A DNA stretch of 64,000 nucleotides from Pseudoxanthomonas kaohsiungensis (GTDB lineage: Bacteria > Pseudomonadota > Gammaproteobacteria > Xanthomonadales > Xanthomonadaceae), in contig NZ_PDWO01000016.1 in assembly GCF_010211765.1 (NCBI RefSeq), forward strand, positions 34,510 through 98,509, in the 5' to 3' direction. Under the pieces are notes generated by a model. It saw nothing but the letters and a program-made list of their open reading frames with translations. It was not told where the DNA came from and did no database searches. Within the stretch, counting starts at the first letter, position 1, and every line of letters starts with the position of its first letter. Positions 16,753-28,479 of this stretch are shown here, in pieces. The position numbers and the translations under genes were made by a program.

Positions 16753-18972
16753 ATGCCCCCCTCCGACCCGATCGCCTGCCTGCAGGTCGCCTTGCCCGTG
16801 CCGCTGCCGCGGCTGTTCGACTATCTGCCGCCGGCCGGGCATGCGGCGACACCCGCCCTGGTCGGGCACCGGGTGCAGGTGCCGTTCGGCAGCCGCGAGC
16901 TGGTCGGCGTGGTGGCCAGCGTGGGCATGGCCGAGGCGGGCATCGAGCTGCGCCAGGCCAGGGGCCTGCCCGATGCCGAACCGCTGTTCAGCGGCGAACT
17001 GCTGGACTCGCTGCGCTGGCTCGCCCGCTACACCCACGCCCCGCCCGGCGAAGTCTTTGCCACCGCACTACCGGCGCCGCTGCGGGCGGGCGAGCCCTTG
17101 CCCGATACCCATGCATGGGCCTGGCTGCTGACCGAAGCCGGCGCCACCGGCCTGGCCGGCCTGCGTCGCAATACCCGGCCGCGGCGGCTGGCGGAGCTGC
17201 TCGAAGCCGGGCCCGCGGACGAGGAGAGGCTGGACCGGCAACTGGAAGGCTGGCGCGACGCCGCGCGCGCCCTGGCCAAGCGTGGTTACGCCGAGCGCGT
17301 GGCGATTCCGGCCACGCCCGGCGCGCCGGATCCGCAGGCCGGGCCGCCGCCCAACCCGGAACAGCAGGCGGCGATCGACGCCATCGTCGCGGCCCGCGGC
17401 TTCGCTCCGGTGCTGCTGGAGGGCGTGACCGGCAGCGGCAAGACCGAGGTCTACCTGCATGCCATCGCCGACTGCCTGGCGCGCGGCCGCCAGGCGCTGG
17501 TGCTGGTGCCGGAGATCGGCCTCACCCCGCAGACCCTGGCGCGCTTCCGCGCCCGCCTCGGCGTGCCGGTGCATGCGCTGCATTCGGGCCTCGCCGACGG
17601 CGAGCGCGCGCGGGTCTGGGCCGCGGCCTGGCGCGGCGAGGCGCGGGTGGTGGTCGGCACCCGCTCGGCGGTGTTCACCCCGCTGCCCGAGGCCGGCCTG
17701 ATCGTGGTCGACGAGGAGCACGACGGCAGCTACAAGCAACAGGACGGCATCCGCTACCACGCGCGCGATTTCGCCCTGGTGCGCGGCAAGGCGCTGGCGG
17801 TGCCGGTCCTGCTCGGCAGCGCGACGCCGTCGCTGGAGACGCTGCACAACGCCGGCGCCGGCCGCTACGCGCACCTGCGCCTGCGCCAGCGCGCCGGCGA
17901 GGCGCGGCCACCGGCGGTGCGCATCCTCGACGTGCGCAAGCGTCCGCTGCAGGCCGGCCTGGCCCCGGAAGTGCTCGAGATGATCGGCGCGGCGCTGCGC
18001 GATGGCGGCCAGGTGCTGGTGTTCAAGAACCGCCGCGGCTACGCACCGGTGCTGCTCTGCCACGATTGCGGCTGGAGCGCCCACTGCCCGCGCTGCAGCA
18101 CGCCGGTGCAGAGCACGCCGCTGACCGTCCACGCCGGCGGCGGCAAGCTGGTCTGCCACCACTGCGGCCACCGCCAGTCGCGCCCGCTGGCGTGTCCGGA
18201 CTGTGCCAGCCTGGCGCTGCAGCCGCAGGGCGTCGGCACCGAGCGGCTGGAGGAGCTGCTGGCCGAACGCTTCGCCGACTGGCCGGTGCTGCGCATCGAC
18301 CGCGGCACCACCCAACGCCGCGACGGCCTGGCAAGACTGCTGGCCGAACTGGGCGACAGGCCCGGCATCCTGGTCGGCACCCAGATCCTGGCCAAGGGCC
18401 ACGACCTGCCCCACCTTACCCGCGTGGTGGTGGTCGGCGTGGACGAGGGCCTGTTCTCGTCCGATTTCCGTGCCGGCGAGAAGCTGGCGCAACTGCTGAT
18501 CCAGGTCGCCGGCCGCGCCGGCCGCGCGCGACGCCCGGGCCAGGTGTGGTGGCAGACCCACCACCCCGACCATCGCCTGCTGCACGACCTCCTCAACGGC
18601 GGCTACGACGCCTTCGCCAGGGACGAGCTGGCCCAGCGCGAAGCTGCCGGCTTCCCGCCGTTCGCCCACCTGGCGATGCTGCGCGCCGAGGATCAGCAGG
18701 CCGGGAACGCCGACGCGTTCCTGCGTGCGGCCAGGTCGATCCTGCACGACGCCGCCGATCGCATGGCCGCGCCGGGAATCGAACTGCTCGGTCCCGTGAC
18801 CGCACCGATGTCGCGGCGCGCCGGTCTCTACCGGATGCAGCTGTTGCTGTCCGCGGCCACGCGCCCGGTCCTGCATGCGCTGCTCGACGCGGCGTTGCCG
18901 GCAATCCACGCCCTGCCCGAGGCACGGCGCACCCGCTGGTCGCTGGACATCGATCCGGTCGACCTCTACTGA
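16753..18972 (+). CDS. priA: Primosomal protein N' (replication restart helicase PriA)
   Basis: The 739-residue helicase restarts collapsed replication forks by loading the primosome. The N-terminal DNA-binding domain (VALPVPLPRLFDYLPP) is followed by Walker A GVTGSGKTE (about residue 224), Walker B VVDEEHDGSYKQ, GSATPSLE, and a zinc-binding insertion with paired cysteines (CHDCGWSAHCPRC, CHHCGH, CPDC; about residues 435-485). Then comes motif VI VAGRAGRARRPG. Order and length match PriA. The upstream DnaA boxes may link its expression to replication. Confidence 0.98.
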   Translation: MPPSDPIACLQVALPVPLPRLFDYLPPAGHAATPALVGHRVQVPFGSRELVGVVASVGMAEAGIELRQARGLPDAEPLFSGELLDSLRWLARYTHAPPGEVFATALPAPLRAGEPLPDTHAWAWLLTEAGATGLAGLRRNTRPRRLAELLEAGPADEERLDRQLEGWRDAARALAKRGYAERVAIPATPGAPDPQAGPPPNPEQQAAIDAIVAARGFAPVLLEGVTGSGKTEVYLHAIADCLARGRQALVLVPEIGLTPQTLARFRARLGVPVHALHSGLADGERARVWAAAWRGEARVVVGTRSAVFTPLPEAGLIVVDEEHDGSYKQQDGIRYHARDFALVRGKALAVPVLLGSATPSLETLHNAGAGRYAHLRLRQRAGEARPPAVRILDVRKRPLQAGLAPEVLEMIGAALRDGGQVLVFKNRRGYAPVLLCHDCGWSAHCPRCSTPVQSTPLTVHAGGGKLVCHHCGHRQSRPLACPDCASLALQPQGVGTERLEELLAERFADWPVLRIDRGTTQRRDGLARLLAELGDRPGILVGTQILAKGHDLPHLTRVVVVGVDEGLFSSDFRAGEKLAQLLIQVAGRAGRARRPGQVWWQTHHPDHRLLHDLLNGGYDAFARDELAQREAAGFPPFAHLAMLRAEDQQAGNADAFLRAARSILHDAADRMAAPGIELLGPVTAPMSRRAGLYRMQLLLSAATRPVLHALLDAALPAIHALPEARRTRWSLDIDPVDLY

Positions 18973-19084
18973 TCGCAACATCGCAATGGCAGCATCGACC
19001 GGGCACGCAGGCATGCCGCGGACCGATGAAGCCTGCGCCCGTGGAGCCACGCCCGTTCCGGACGCAGGCGCGGCCGCGTGCGAA

Positions 19085-19846
<762 letters not shown>

Positions 19847-19932
19847 CGGTTCGCTCCCTGGTCCGTGTGCCGCGCAGTCTTGCACAACCGCGGCGCCTGC
19901 GGGTCGACGCGCGTCCGTGCCAGAATCGGCCG

Positions 19933-21267
19933 ATGGAACCCGCCCGCGAACTCACCCCGGCCCGCCGCCTGCGCAGCATCTTCAGCGGCTCGGTCGGCAA
20001 CCTGGTGGAGTGGTACGACTGGTACGTGTACGCGGCGTTCTCGCTGTACTTCGCCGAGGTGTTCTTCCCCGGCGGCGACCGCACCAGCCAGCTGCTGAAG
20101 ACCGCCGCGATCTTCGCCGTCGGTTTCCTGATGCGGCCGCTCGGCGGCTGGCTGCTCGGGCGCTACGCCGACCGGCACGGGCGCCGCGCCGCGCTGCTGC
20201 TGTCGGTGTGGATGATGTGCGCCGGCTCGCTGGTCATCGCCTTCACCCCGGGCTACGCCAGCATCGGCATCGCCGCGCCGATACTGCTGGTGCTGGCGCG
20301 CCTGCTGCAGGGACTGTCGGTCGGCGGCGAGTACGGCACCTCGGCCACGTACCTCAGCGAGATGGCCGGCCGCGAGCACCGCGGCTTCTGGTCCAGCTTC
20401 CAGTACGTGACCCTTGTGATGGGCCACCTGGTCGCACTGGCGGTGCTGCTGGCGCTGCAACTGCTGCTCACGCCCGAGCAGCTGCGCGAATGGGGCTGGC
20501 GGATCCCGTTCGCGATCGGCGCGCTGGCCGCGGTGGCGGCGCTGTGGCTGCGGCGGAACATGGCGGAAACCGAATCGTTCGCGCGCAGCGAGGCCGATGC
20601 CTCGGCCGCGCAGCAGCGTCGCCAGGGCACGTTGCGGGTGCTGCTGCAGCACCCGCGCGCGCTACTGACCGTGGTAGGGCTGACCATGGGCGGCACGCTG
20701 GCGTTCTATACGTACACCACCTACGTGCACAAGTTCCTGGTCAACAGCGCCGGCCTGTCCAGCCAGGACGCGGCGCGGGTGAACGCCTCGACGCTGTTCG
20801 TGTTCATGCTGCTGCAGCCACTGGTCGGCGCCTTGTCGGACCGGATCGGGCGGCGCCCGGTACTGATCGCCTTCGGGGTGCTGGGCACGCTGCTGACCGT
20901 GCCGATCCTCAGCCGCCTGCAGTCGGTGGGCAGCGCGGGCGAGGCGTTCTGGCTGGTGATGCTGGCGCTGGTGGCGCTCAGCGGGTACACCGCGATCAAC
21001 GCGGTGGTGAAGGCCGAGCTGTTCCCGGTGGAGATCCGCGCGCTCGGGGTTGGCCTGCCCTATGCGTTGACGGTGGCGGTGTTCGGCGGCACCGCCGAAT
21101 CGGTGGCGCTGTGGTTCAAGCGCGCCGGGCTCGAAAGCGGCTTTTACTGGTACGTCACCGCCTGCATCGCAGTCTCGCTGCTGGTGTACGTGTGGATGCC
21201 CGATACGCGCCGCCATTCCAGGATCGACCAGGACGATGCGGCCGCGCCGCGCGGAGGAACCCGGTGA
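19933..21267 (+). CDS. MFS transporter, metabolite:H+ symporter (KgtP-like)
   Basis: The 444-residue inner-membrane carrier belongs to the metabolite:H+ symporter branch of the major facilitator superfamily. Diagnostic segments are SGSVGNLVEWYDWYVYAAF in helix 1, GRYADRHGRRAALL between helices 2 and 3, and a second-half LSDRIGRRPVL. The closest described relatives are alpha-ketoglutarate and citrate/proline permeases, so a dicarboxylate or similar organic acid is the likely substrate. Its TGA stop overlaps the GTG start of the following NDH-2 gene, so the two are translationally coupled. Confidence 0.93.
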   Translation: MEPARELTPARRLRSIFSGSVGNLVEWYDWYVYAAFSLYFAEVFFPGGDRTSQLLKTAAIFAVGFLMRPLGGWLLGRYADRHGRRAALLLSVWMMCAGSLVIAFTPGYASIGIAAPILLVLARLLQGLSVGGEYGTSATYLSEMAGREHRGFWSSFQYVTLVMGHLVALAVLLALQLLLTPEQLREWGWRIPFAIGALAAVAALWLRRNMAETESFARSEADASAAQQRRQGTLRVLLQHPRALLTVVGLTMGGTLAFYTYTTYVHKFLVNSAGLSSQDAARVNASTLFVFMLLQPLVGALSDRIGRRPVLIAFGVLGTLLTVPILSRLQSVGSAGEAFWLVMLALVALSGYTAINAVVKAELFPVEIRALGVGLPYALTVAVFGGTAESVALWFKRAGLESGFYWYVTACIAVSLLVYVWMPDTRRHSRIDQDDAAAPRGGTR

Positions 21268-22553
21268 ACCACCACAACCGTCTTCCCCACCTGCTCGTGA
21301 TCGGCGGCGGTTTCGCCGGCCTGTGGGCCACGCGTGTACTGGCCGGCGCGCCGCTGCGCATCACCCTGCTCGACCGCAGCAACCACCACCTGTTCCAGCC
21401 GCTGCTGTACCAGGTCGCCACCGCCGGGCTGTCGGCACCGGACATCGCCGCGCCGCTGCGCCACATCCTGCGCCGGCAGCGCAATGTCGAAGTGCGGCTG
21501 GGCGAAGCGACGTCGATCGATCCGGCGCGCAGGCAGGTCGTGCTGGCGGACGGCACCGCGCTGGATTTCGACTACCTGTTGCTGGCCAGCGGCGCGACCC
21601 ACGCGTACTTCGGCAACGACCACTGGGCCGGGCATGCGCCGGGGCTGAAGTCACTGGATGACGCGCTGCACCTGCGCCGGCGGCTGCTGCTGGCCTTCGA
21701 GCGCGCCGAAGCCTGCACCGATCCTGGCGAGCGTGCGGCATGGCTGAGCTTCGCCATCGTCGGTGGCGGCCCGACCGGGGTCGAGCTGGCCGGCACCCTG
21801 GCCGAGATCGCCCGGCACACGCTGAAGGACGAGTTCCGCCACATCGATCCGGCGAGCGCGCGCGTACGCCTGGTCGAAGCCGGGCCTCGGGTACTGGCGT
21901 CGTTTCCCGAGGAACTCTCGCACCGCGCACGCCGGCAGCTGGAGAAGCTCGGCGTGGAGGTGTCCACCGGCGTACCGGTGACGGCCATCGACGGCGCCGG
22001 CTATCGCCTGGGCGATGTGTTCGTGCCCGCGCGAACCGTGGTCTGGGCCGCCGGCGTGGCCGCTTCGCCGCTGGCGCGATCGCTGGGCGTTCCGCTGGAC
22101 CGCGCCGGCCGCGTGCCGGTCGAACCTGACCTCAGCGTGCCCGGGCAACCGCACGTGTTCGTCGCCGGCGACCTGGCCGCGGTGAAGCAGGCCAACGGCG
22201 CTGCGGTCCCGGGCGTGGCGCCGGCGGCCAAGCAGATGGGCCGGCACGTGGCCGTGGCGATCCGCGCGCGCCTGCAGGGCGCGAACGCGCGACCGTTCCG
22301 CTACCGGGACTTCGGCAACCTGGCCACGATCGGCCGCATGGCCGCGGTGGTCGACCTGCACGGGTTCAAGCTGTCCGGGCTGCTGGCCTGGTGGTTCTGG
22401 CTGGCGGCGCACGTGTTCTTCCTGATCGGCTTCCGCAACCGGCTGGTGGTGCTGCTCAACTGGGCCTGGGCCTACTGGAGCTACCAGCGTGCGGCGCGGA
22501 TCATCCTCGGCAAGGGTGGGGACGGGGAACGGCCGCCGGCGAAGCCGGAGTAG
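21264..22553 (+). CDS. Type II NADH dehydrogenase (NDH-2)-like FAD oxidoreductase
   Basis: The 429-residue flavoprotein starts at GTG 21264, inside the MFS stop (GTGA), with a GGAGG site about 8 bases upstream. It has an FAD-binding VIGGGFAGLWATRVL motif, DRSNHHLFQPLLYQVATAGLS, an NAD-binding IVGGGPTGVELAG and a VFVAGDLA second FAD motif. A C-terminal hydrophobic part (LAWWFWLAAHVFFLIGFRNRL) should attach it to the membrane. NDH-2 passes electrons from NADH to quinone without pumping protons. It is cotranscribed with the organic-acid carrier. Confidence 0.95.
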   Translation: MNHHNRLPHLLVIGGGFAGLWATRVLAGAPLRITLLDRSNHHLFQPLLYQVATAGLSAPDIAAPLRHILRRQRNVEVRLGEATSIDPARRQVVLADGTALDFDYLLLASGATHAYFGNDHWAGHAPGLKSLDDALHLRRRLLLAFERAEACTDPGERAAWLSFAIVGGGPTGVELAGTLAEIARHTLKDEFRHIDPASARVRLVEAGPRVLASFPEELSHRARRQLEKLGVEVSTGVPVTAIDGAGYRLGDVFVPARTVVWAAGVAASPLARSLGVPLDRAGRVPVEPDLSVPGQPHVFVAGDLAAVKQANGAAVPGVAPAAKQMGRHVAVAIRARLQGANARPFRYRDFGNLATIGRMAAVVDLHGFKLSGLLAWWFWLAAHVFFLIGFRNRLVVLLNWAWAYWSYQRAARIILGKGGDGERPPAKPE

Positions 22554-22619
22554 GCACCGCCGGGCGGACGCGGGGCCACGGAGTACGGCAGCGAGCTGGT
22601 GCATCCGCGCCGGACGGGC

Positions 22620-23303
22620 ATGACAATCGCGCGTGCCGCTGCGATCCTTGCCCTCGCCTCCCTGCATGCGGCCGCCGTGTCCACCCTCCTGCTGCTGTTC
22701 GACCTGATCGGCACCTTCGTGTTCGCGCTCAGCGGCGGCACGCTCGCCGTGCGCCAGCGGCTGGACCTGTTCGGCGTGCTGGTGCTGTCGTGCGCGGCGG
22801 CCGTATCCGGTGGCCTGGCCCGCGACGTGCTGATCGGCGACCAGCCACCGTCCGCGCTTGCCGACTGGCGCTACCTGGCCACCGCGATGCTGGCGGGCGT
22901 CGTCACCTTCTACCGGCACGAGTCGATCGAGCGCCTGCGCAATCCGGTGCAGTTGTTCGACGCGGCGGGCCTGGCGCTGTTCGCCGTGCTCGGTACAAGC
23001 AAGGCATTGGCCTTCGGGCTCTCTCCCTTCGCCGCGACCCTGCTCGGCATGATGAGCGGCATCGGTGGCGGCATCGCCCGCGACCTGCTGGTCGCACGCA
23101 CCCCGGTCGTCCTGCAGGCGGAGCTGTATGCGGTGGCCGCGCTCCTGGGCAGTGGCGTGGTCGCGCTGGCGCACGTCACCGGGCTTCCGCCGTACCCGGC
23201 GATGGCAGCCGGTGCGCTGGCCTGCTTCGGCCTGCGCTACATGGCGATCCGCCACGGCTGGCACCTGCCGGTGGCTCGGGTGCCGGAAGACCCGCCGGGC
23301 TGA
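22620..23303 (+). CDS. TRIC/UPF0126 family cation channel-like membrane protein
   Basis: From ATG 22620 this is 227 residues with about seven hydrophobic helices. The duplicated TRIC/YicG pattern is visible: LLLFDLIGTFVFALSGG with GGLARDVLIGDQPP in the first repeat, and LFDAAGLALFAVLGTSKAL with GGGIARDLLVARTPVVL in the second. Bacterial TRIC homologues are trimeric monovalent cation channels; the physiological role here is unknown. A GTG at 22599 would add seven residues. It sits downstream of NDH-2 with a 66-base gap. Confidence 0.92.
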   Translation: MTIARAAAILALASLHAAAVSTLLLLFDLIGTFVFALSGGTLAVRQRLDLFGVLVLSCAAAVSGGLARDVLIGDQPPSALADWRYLATAMLAGVVTFYRHESIERLRNPVQLFDAAGLALFAVLGTSKALAFGLSPFAATLLGMMSGIGGGIARDLLVARTPVVLQAELYAVAALLGSGVVALAHVTGLPPYPAMAAGALACFGLRYMAIRHGWHLPVARVPEDPPG

Positions 23304-23419
23304 ATGACCGCGGCGCCATGGGCCGACCCGCCTCCGCCTGGGTGCGTGCGGGGCAGCGTTCCCGTATGCCCACCTTGCCACGGACAACCCGACCATCGTT
23401 GGGAAGTGACCGGAAAGCA

Positions 23420-23447
23420 AACGGCCCGGACTTGTGCCCGGGCCGTT
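23420..23447 (-). terminator. Intrinsic terminator of rpoH
   Basis: A 10-bp perfect stem (AACGGCCCGG with CCGGGCCGTT) and an eight-base loop lie about 25 bases past the rpoH stop on the minus strand. The sequence then runs into TTTGCTTTCC. The stem also faces the end of the plus-strand TRIC-like gene. Confidence 0.85.
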
Positions 23448-23470
23448 GCGGTAGCACTGGACGTCCTTGG

Positions 23471-24349
<879 letters not shown>

Positions 24350-24550
24350 GGCGGCCATATTAGCAATCGGGTGATTGGACTGCTAACGCCGGAGATGGTT
24401 CCCAGCATTGCATCCATGCAACAGCACGGCGGATTCTATCCAGCAAAATCAATGACTTGCTGGCACGCAACTGAACGCCAGCCAAGGGCGGGCGAGGCAT
24501 CGCGCACCACGCCCTCCCAATCGGTGTGAGGGCCCGGCGGCGCCTTTCAA

Positions 24551-24580
24551 GGGGGCCATGACCTTTGGGCCATGGCCCCC
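24551..24580 (-). terminator. Hairpin terminator after the pirin gene
   Basis: A 10-bp stem (GGGGGCCATG with CATGGCCCCC) lies 12 bases past the pirin stop on the minus strand and is followed by TTGAAAGG. The T tract is weak, so it may be an intrinsic terminator of modest strength. The rest of 24359-24550, upstream of rpoH, holds no gene. Confidence 0.7.
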
Positions 24581-24591
24581 GATCCAGGGGC

Positions 24592-25305
24592 TCAGTGGCG
24601 GGCCAGCTCGGGCAGGTCGAACACCAGCACCTCGGCGCCTTGCCCGCGCTCGATCCGGACGTCCGGCTCGTCGCGGTACAGCAGGGCGTCGCCGGCGCCC
24701 AGGTCGCGGCCGTTGACCGTGGCCGTGCCCCGGACCAGGTGGACGTACGCCAGCCGACCGGGCGCGATCGCCAGCTCCGCCGACCCGTCGCCGTCGAACA
24801 GGCCGGCGTACATGCGCGCGTCCTGGTGGATCGTCACCGAGCCGTCGGCGCCGTCGGGGCTGACCACCAGCCGCAGGCGACCGCGCTTCTCGCTGTCGTC
24901 GAACCGCTTCTGCTCGTAGCCCGGCTCGATGCCGGTGCGCTCGGGCAGGATCCAGATCTGCAGGAAGTGGGTGGTGCCTGCGCTGTCGTAGTTGAACTCC
25001 GAGTGGGTCACGCCGGTGCCGGCGCTCATCCGCTGGACCTCGCCCGGGGTGATCGTCTCGATATTGCCTATCGAGTCCTTGTGCCCGAGCGCGCCCTCCA
25101 GCACGTAGCTGATGATCTCCATGTCGCGGTGGCCATGGGTGCCGAAGCCCTGCCCGGCGGCCACGCGGTCCTCGTTGATCACCCGCAGCGGACCCCAGTG
25201 CACATGGTCCGGGTCGAAGTATTCGGCGAAGGAGAAGCTGTGCCAGGAGTCCAGCCAGCCGTGGTTGGCGTGGCCGCGTTCGCCGGCCGGTCGCAGGGTG
25301 ATCAC
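24592..25305 (-). CDS. Pirin family protein
   Basis: The 237-residue bicupin protein has the pirin metal-binding motif FGTHGHRDMEIISYVLEG and a conserved MSAGTGVTHSE segment with further histidine and glutamate ligands. Bacterial pirins include quercetin 2,3-dioxygenases and regulators of central metabolism; the activity here is not defined. The GTG start at 25305 overlaps the stop of the preceding DoxX gene (GTGA), which explains why no ATG is found. It forms a two-gene operon with DoxX, a common pairing. Confidence 0.93.
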   Translation of the reverse strand: MITLRPAGERGHANHGWLDSWHSFSFAEYFDPDHVHWGPLRVINEDRVAAGQGFGTHGHRDMEIISYVLEGALGHKDSIGNIETITPGEVQRMSAGTGVTHSEFNYDSAGTTHFLQIWILPERTGIEPGYEQKRFDDSEKRGRLRLVVSPDGADGSVTIHQDARMYAGLFDGDGSAELAIAPGRLAYVHLVRGTATVNGRDLGAGDALLYRDEPDVRIERGQGAEVLVFDLPELARH

Positions 25306-25718
25306 AGGGCACCTCCGGTGCTGAGGACGGGGGAGAGCTTGCGGTCGCGGCGCCAGGCATCGACGCTGAAGGCGCCGGCGCCGTTGGCGGCCAGCATCAG
25401 GAAGCCGCCGCCCAGGGCGACATTCTTCATCAGGTGGATGAACTGGTTCTGGTCCGCCAGGTCGGCATGGAACAGGAAGCCGGCGGCCAGCGAGAACACC
25501 GCCAACGACAGCGCCGCGCTGCGCGTGAACACGCCAGCCAGCACGGCCAGGCCACCACCGATTTCCAGGGCGATCACCAGCGGCAGCAACGCGCCGGGCA
25601 CGCCCATCGCCTCCATGTACTGCTGGCTGGCGAGGTAGCCGGCGAGCTTGCTCCAGCCGGAAGCGATGAAGATCAGGGACAGGCCGATGCGGCCCAGGAG
25701 CGCATACAGGTGGTTCAT
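25302..25718 (-). CDS. DoxX family membrane protein
   Basis: The 138-residue protein has four hydrophobic helices and the DoxX pattern: LYALLGRIGLSLIFIASGWSKL in helix 1, LVIALEIGGGLAVLAGVFTRSAAL, and QNQFIHLMKNVALGGGFLML. DoxX proteins are membrane oxidoreductase-associated proteins linked to thiol stress in some bacteria. ATG 25718 has a GAGG ribosome site. It is translationally coupled to the pirin gene. Confidence 0.92.
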   Translation of the reverse strand: MNHLYALLGRIGLSLIFIASGWSKLAGYLASQQYMEAMGVPGALLPLVIALEIGGGLAVLAGVFTRSAALSLAVFSLAAGFLFHADLADQNQFIHLMKNVALGGGFLMLAANGAGAFSVDAWRRDRKLSPVLSTGGAL

Positions 25719-25964
25719 GGAAACCTCGGACAGGAACGCGGGGCGGATTCGCGGGATGCGGATCGGGGTGGCCCTGCGACTGGCCGGCAGAATGGACCTC
25801 TTCACCAATGGAATAAACATGTAGATATTCCACTGATTGTTCTATTTGCGTCGTTACGTGCGAATCGAGGGGGCGGCCGAGATGAATCCGGCCAGCCAGG
25901 CTTCGCTCGGGGGGGACGGCGTCGCGGGCGGCTTTCCACGGACGGGTGTCCGGTCTCCCGGCGC

Positions 25965-26687
25965 CTACGTGGCGCGCAGCAGCGCCTCGACCTCGGCCCG
26001 TGGCGGCAGCGACCAGTCCACTGGTCCCAGCCCGCGCCGGGCCAGGTACTCGTTGGCCGAGGCGAAGTGCCCGCAACCCAGGAACCCCCGGTGCGCCGAC
26101 AGCGGCGAGGGATGCGGCGCCTTCAGTACCCGGTGGCGGCGCGGGTCGATGACCTTGCCCTTGGCCTGGGCATAACTGCCCCACAGCAGGAACACCAGGC
26201 CTTCGCGTTCTTCGGCCAGGGCCTGGATGGCGTGGTCGGTGAATCCCTCCCAGCCTTTGCCCTGGTGGGCGCCGGCGCGTCCCTCTTCCACGGTCAGTAC
26301 CGCGTTGAGCAGCAGCACGCCGCGCCGGGCCCAGGGCAGCAGGCAGCCGTGCTCCGGGCGCGGCAACCCCAGGCTGGTTTCCAGTTCCTTGAAGATGTTG
26401 AGCAGCGACGGTGGCACCGGCACGCCCGGCAACACCGAGAAGCACAGGCCATGCGCCTGGCCGGGGCCGTGGTACGGATCCTGGCCGAGCACCACGACCT
26501 TGACCTGCTCGAACGGGGTGGCGTCGAAGGCGGCGAAGATCTGCGGGCCCGGCGGGTAGATGCGCGCGCCGGCCGCCTTGCGCTGGCGCAGGAACTCCGA
26601 CAGTGCCTGCATCTCCGGGCGCAGCAGCCAGTCGCCGATGCGCGCCTTCCAGGACGGTTCCAGCCGGATCCGGTCTTCGCCGCCCAC
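25965..26687 (-). CDS. ung: Uracil-DNA glycosylase
   Basis: The 240-residue family 1 enzyme removes uracil from DNA and begins base-excision repair. The catalytic water-activating motif [13 protein letters not shown], the [12 protein letters not shown] segment, the LLWGSYAQ segment and [11 protein letters not shown] are all intact. No ATG precedes the conserved region, so GTG 26687 is the likely start. It lies two bases after the stop of the receiver protein gene and thus belongs to the ftsEX operon line. Confidence 0.97.
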   Translation of the reverse strand: MGGEDRIRLEPSWKARIGDWLLRPEMQALSEFLRQRKAAGARIYPPGPQIFAAFDATPFEQVKVVVLGQDPYHGPGQAHGLCFSVLPGVPVPPSLLNIFKELETSLGLPRPEHGCLLPWARRGVLLLNAVLTVEEGRAGAHQGKGWEGFTDHAIQALAEEREGLVFLLWGSYAQAKGKVIDPRRHRVLKAPHPSPLSAHRGFLGCGHFASANEYLARRGLGPVDWSLPPRAEVEALLRAT

Positions 26688-26689
26688 GG

Positions 26690-27529
26690 TCAGTTGGCGC
26701 GGCCGCCGTCCAGGCGCGCCACGCGCAGCTGGAACAGCACCTTGGTCACCAGCAGGCGTTCCTCGATGGGCTTCTGCACCAGGTCGTTGGCGCCGGCCTT
26801 GAGCAGTTCGGACTGGTTGTGGCGGTTGCCGTCGCCGGTCATCACCAGCACCGGCAGGCGGCGCTTGCCGTAGGCGAAGTCGATCCGGATGCGCTCGACC
26901 ACGTCGCGCCCGCTCAGCTCGCCCTTCAGGGTCACGTCGGTGAGCACCAGGTCGATCCGGTCGGCGATGCGGCCCAGCGACTCGGCCGTCAGCAGGGCGA
27001 AGGCCTCCTCGGCAGTCAGCACATGGATGACCTTCAGCTGCTGGCGCTCGAGCATGCGCTTGGTGGCCTCGGCCACCACCCGGCTGTCCTCCACGTACAG
27101 CACGGTCGCGCCGACGATGGGTTGCGGCTGCACGTAGCCGCGGATGAACTCCGCCAGCGCGTCGTGGCCCTGCGACTTGTCGAAGTAGTCGGTGACGAAC
27201 TCGGTGAAGCGGCGTTCGACCAGGTGCTGCTGGGCGTCGCCGGACACCACGATCACCGGCACGTAGGCCTGGCCGGCGGCTTCGCGCACGCTGCGCGCCA
27301 GCTCCAGGCCGTCCCCGTCGGGCAGCGACAGCGCGGTGGTGACCAGGTCGACCGCGCCGGCGTCGAGCGCGGTCCGCGCCTCGGCGATGCTGGCGCAGCC
27401 GACGACCTGCACGCCCGGCAGCTCGCGCGCGAGCACGTCGGCGATCAGCTTGCGCACCAGCTTGGAACCATCGGCGACCATCACCCGCGGCGCGTCGCTG
27501 ATCAGATGCTTGAGCTCTTGTGCGGCCAT
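26690..27529 (-). CDS. Double-receiver response regulator with degenerate first receiver
   Basis: The 279-residue protein is made of two CheY-like receivers and no output domain. The second (from about residue 140) is complete: VLYVEDS acidic pair, DLVLTDVTL with the phospho-accepting Asp, VLVMTGD and VQKP. The first has VMVADGS in place of the acidic pair, and Ala where the phospho-acceptor Asp should be ([11 protein letters not shown]), while SGD and DKS remain. The first receiver should therefore not be phosphorylated and may be regulatory. The ATG overlaps the ftsX stop by one base (TGATG). Confidence 0.93.
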   Translation of the reverse strand: MAAQELKHLISDAPRVMVADGSKLVRKLIADVLARELPGVQVVGCASIAEARTALDAGAVDLVTTALSLPDGDGLELARSVREAAGQAYVPVIVVSGDAQQHLVERRFTEFVTDYFDKSQGHDALAEFIRGYVQPQPIVGATVLYVEDSRVVAEATKRMLERQQLKVIHVLTAEEAFALLTAESLGRIADRIDLVLTDVTLKGELSGRDVVERIRIDFAYGKRRLPVLVMTGDGNRHNQSELLKAGANDLVQKPIEERLLVTKVLFQLRVARLDGGRAN

Positions 27530-28479
27530 CAGGTCTCCGTGGGCCGGGTCTGGCGCAGGAAATGTCCGGTGACCACCCGGGCCCCCAGCCAGCCGAGCAG
27601 GACAGTCCCCAGCAATACCATCCCGGAGTGCAGCGCATCCAGACCCTTGAGTGCGAACTGGCTCCCATAGCTGGCACTGAGTGCCGCCAGCGGCTCGCGC
27701 AGGGCCCAGCCCGCCGCCGCGATCAGGCCCAGCGCGAGCAGGCCCGCGCCCAACCCGTACCAGACGCCCAGGTAGAGGAACGGGCGCCGGATGAAGCCGT
27801 CGCTGGCGCCCAGCAACTGCAGCACGCCGATCTCCTCGCGCCGCGACTGGATGTCCAGCCGCACCGTGTTGCCGACCACCAGCACCGCGCCCAGCCCCAG
27901 CAGCAGCGACAGCACCTGGACCACGCGCTCGCCGAAACGCAGCCAGCTGTCCAGGCGCTTGCGCCAGATCGCGTCGTGGTGGACCTGGTCGGCCTGCGGC
28001 AGCGCCTCCAGCGCGGCGACCAGGCCGGCGTCGTCGTCCCCGCGCGGCACCACGATCAGCAGGCTCGGCAGCGGGTTGTCGCCCAGCGCATCCAGCGCCT
28101 CGCCCAGGCCGCTGCTCTCGCGGAAGCCGGCCAGCGCCTGCTCCGGCGTGCGCAGTTCCACCGAGGCGACGTCGCCGCGCCCGCGCAGGGTGCCGGCAAT
28201 CCTTTCCGCAGCGGCCGCGTCCACGTCGGCCTTCAGGAACAGGTTGATCTCGCGCGACTGCTGCACGCTGCCGGCGAAGTGGCGCAGGTTGTCCATCACG
28301 ATCGACAGCCCCAGCGGCAGCGCCAGGGCGAGCCCCATCACCGCGATGGTGAGCAGCGTGGCCCACGGCTTGCGCAGCGCGCGGCCCAGGCTGAAGGCCA
28401 GGCCGTGCAGATGCTGGTCGAACCAGACCCGCAGGCGCGATGGGGCCGCGGCGGGCCGGGCGGTCGTGTCGGCGCTCAT
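27529..28479 (-). CDS. ftsX: Cell division protein FtsX
   Basis: The 316-residue membrane protein is the permease-like partner of FtsE and controls peptidoglycan hydrolases during septation. It has a cytoplasmic N-terminus, a first helix ([18 protein letters not shown]), an extracellular domain (about residues 65-190) and three C-terminal helices with [25 protein letters not shown], the characteristic FtsX/MacB permease loop. It overlaps ftsE by four bases (ATGA). Confidence 0.97.
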   Translation of the reverse strand: MSADTTARPAAAPSRLRVWFDQHLHGLAFSLGRALRKPWATLLTIAVMGLALALPLGLSIVMDNLRHFAGSVQQSREINLFLKADVDAAAAERIAGTLRGRGDVASVELRTPEQALAGFRESSGLGEALDALGDNPLPSLLIVVPRGDDDAGLVAALEALPQADQVHHDAIWRKRLDSWLRFGERVVQVLSLLLGLGAVLVVGNTVRLDIQSRREEIGVLQLLGASDGFIRRPFLYLGVWYGLGAGLLALGLIAAAGWALREPLAALSASYGSQFALKGLDALHSGMVLLGTVLLGWLGARVVTGHFLRQTRPTET

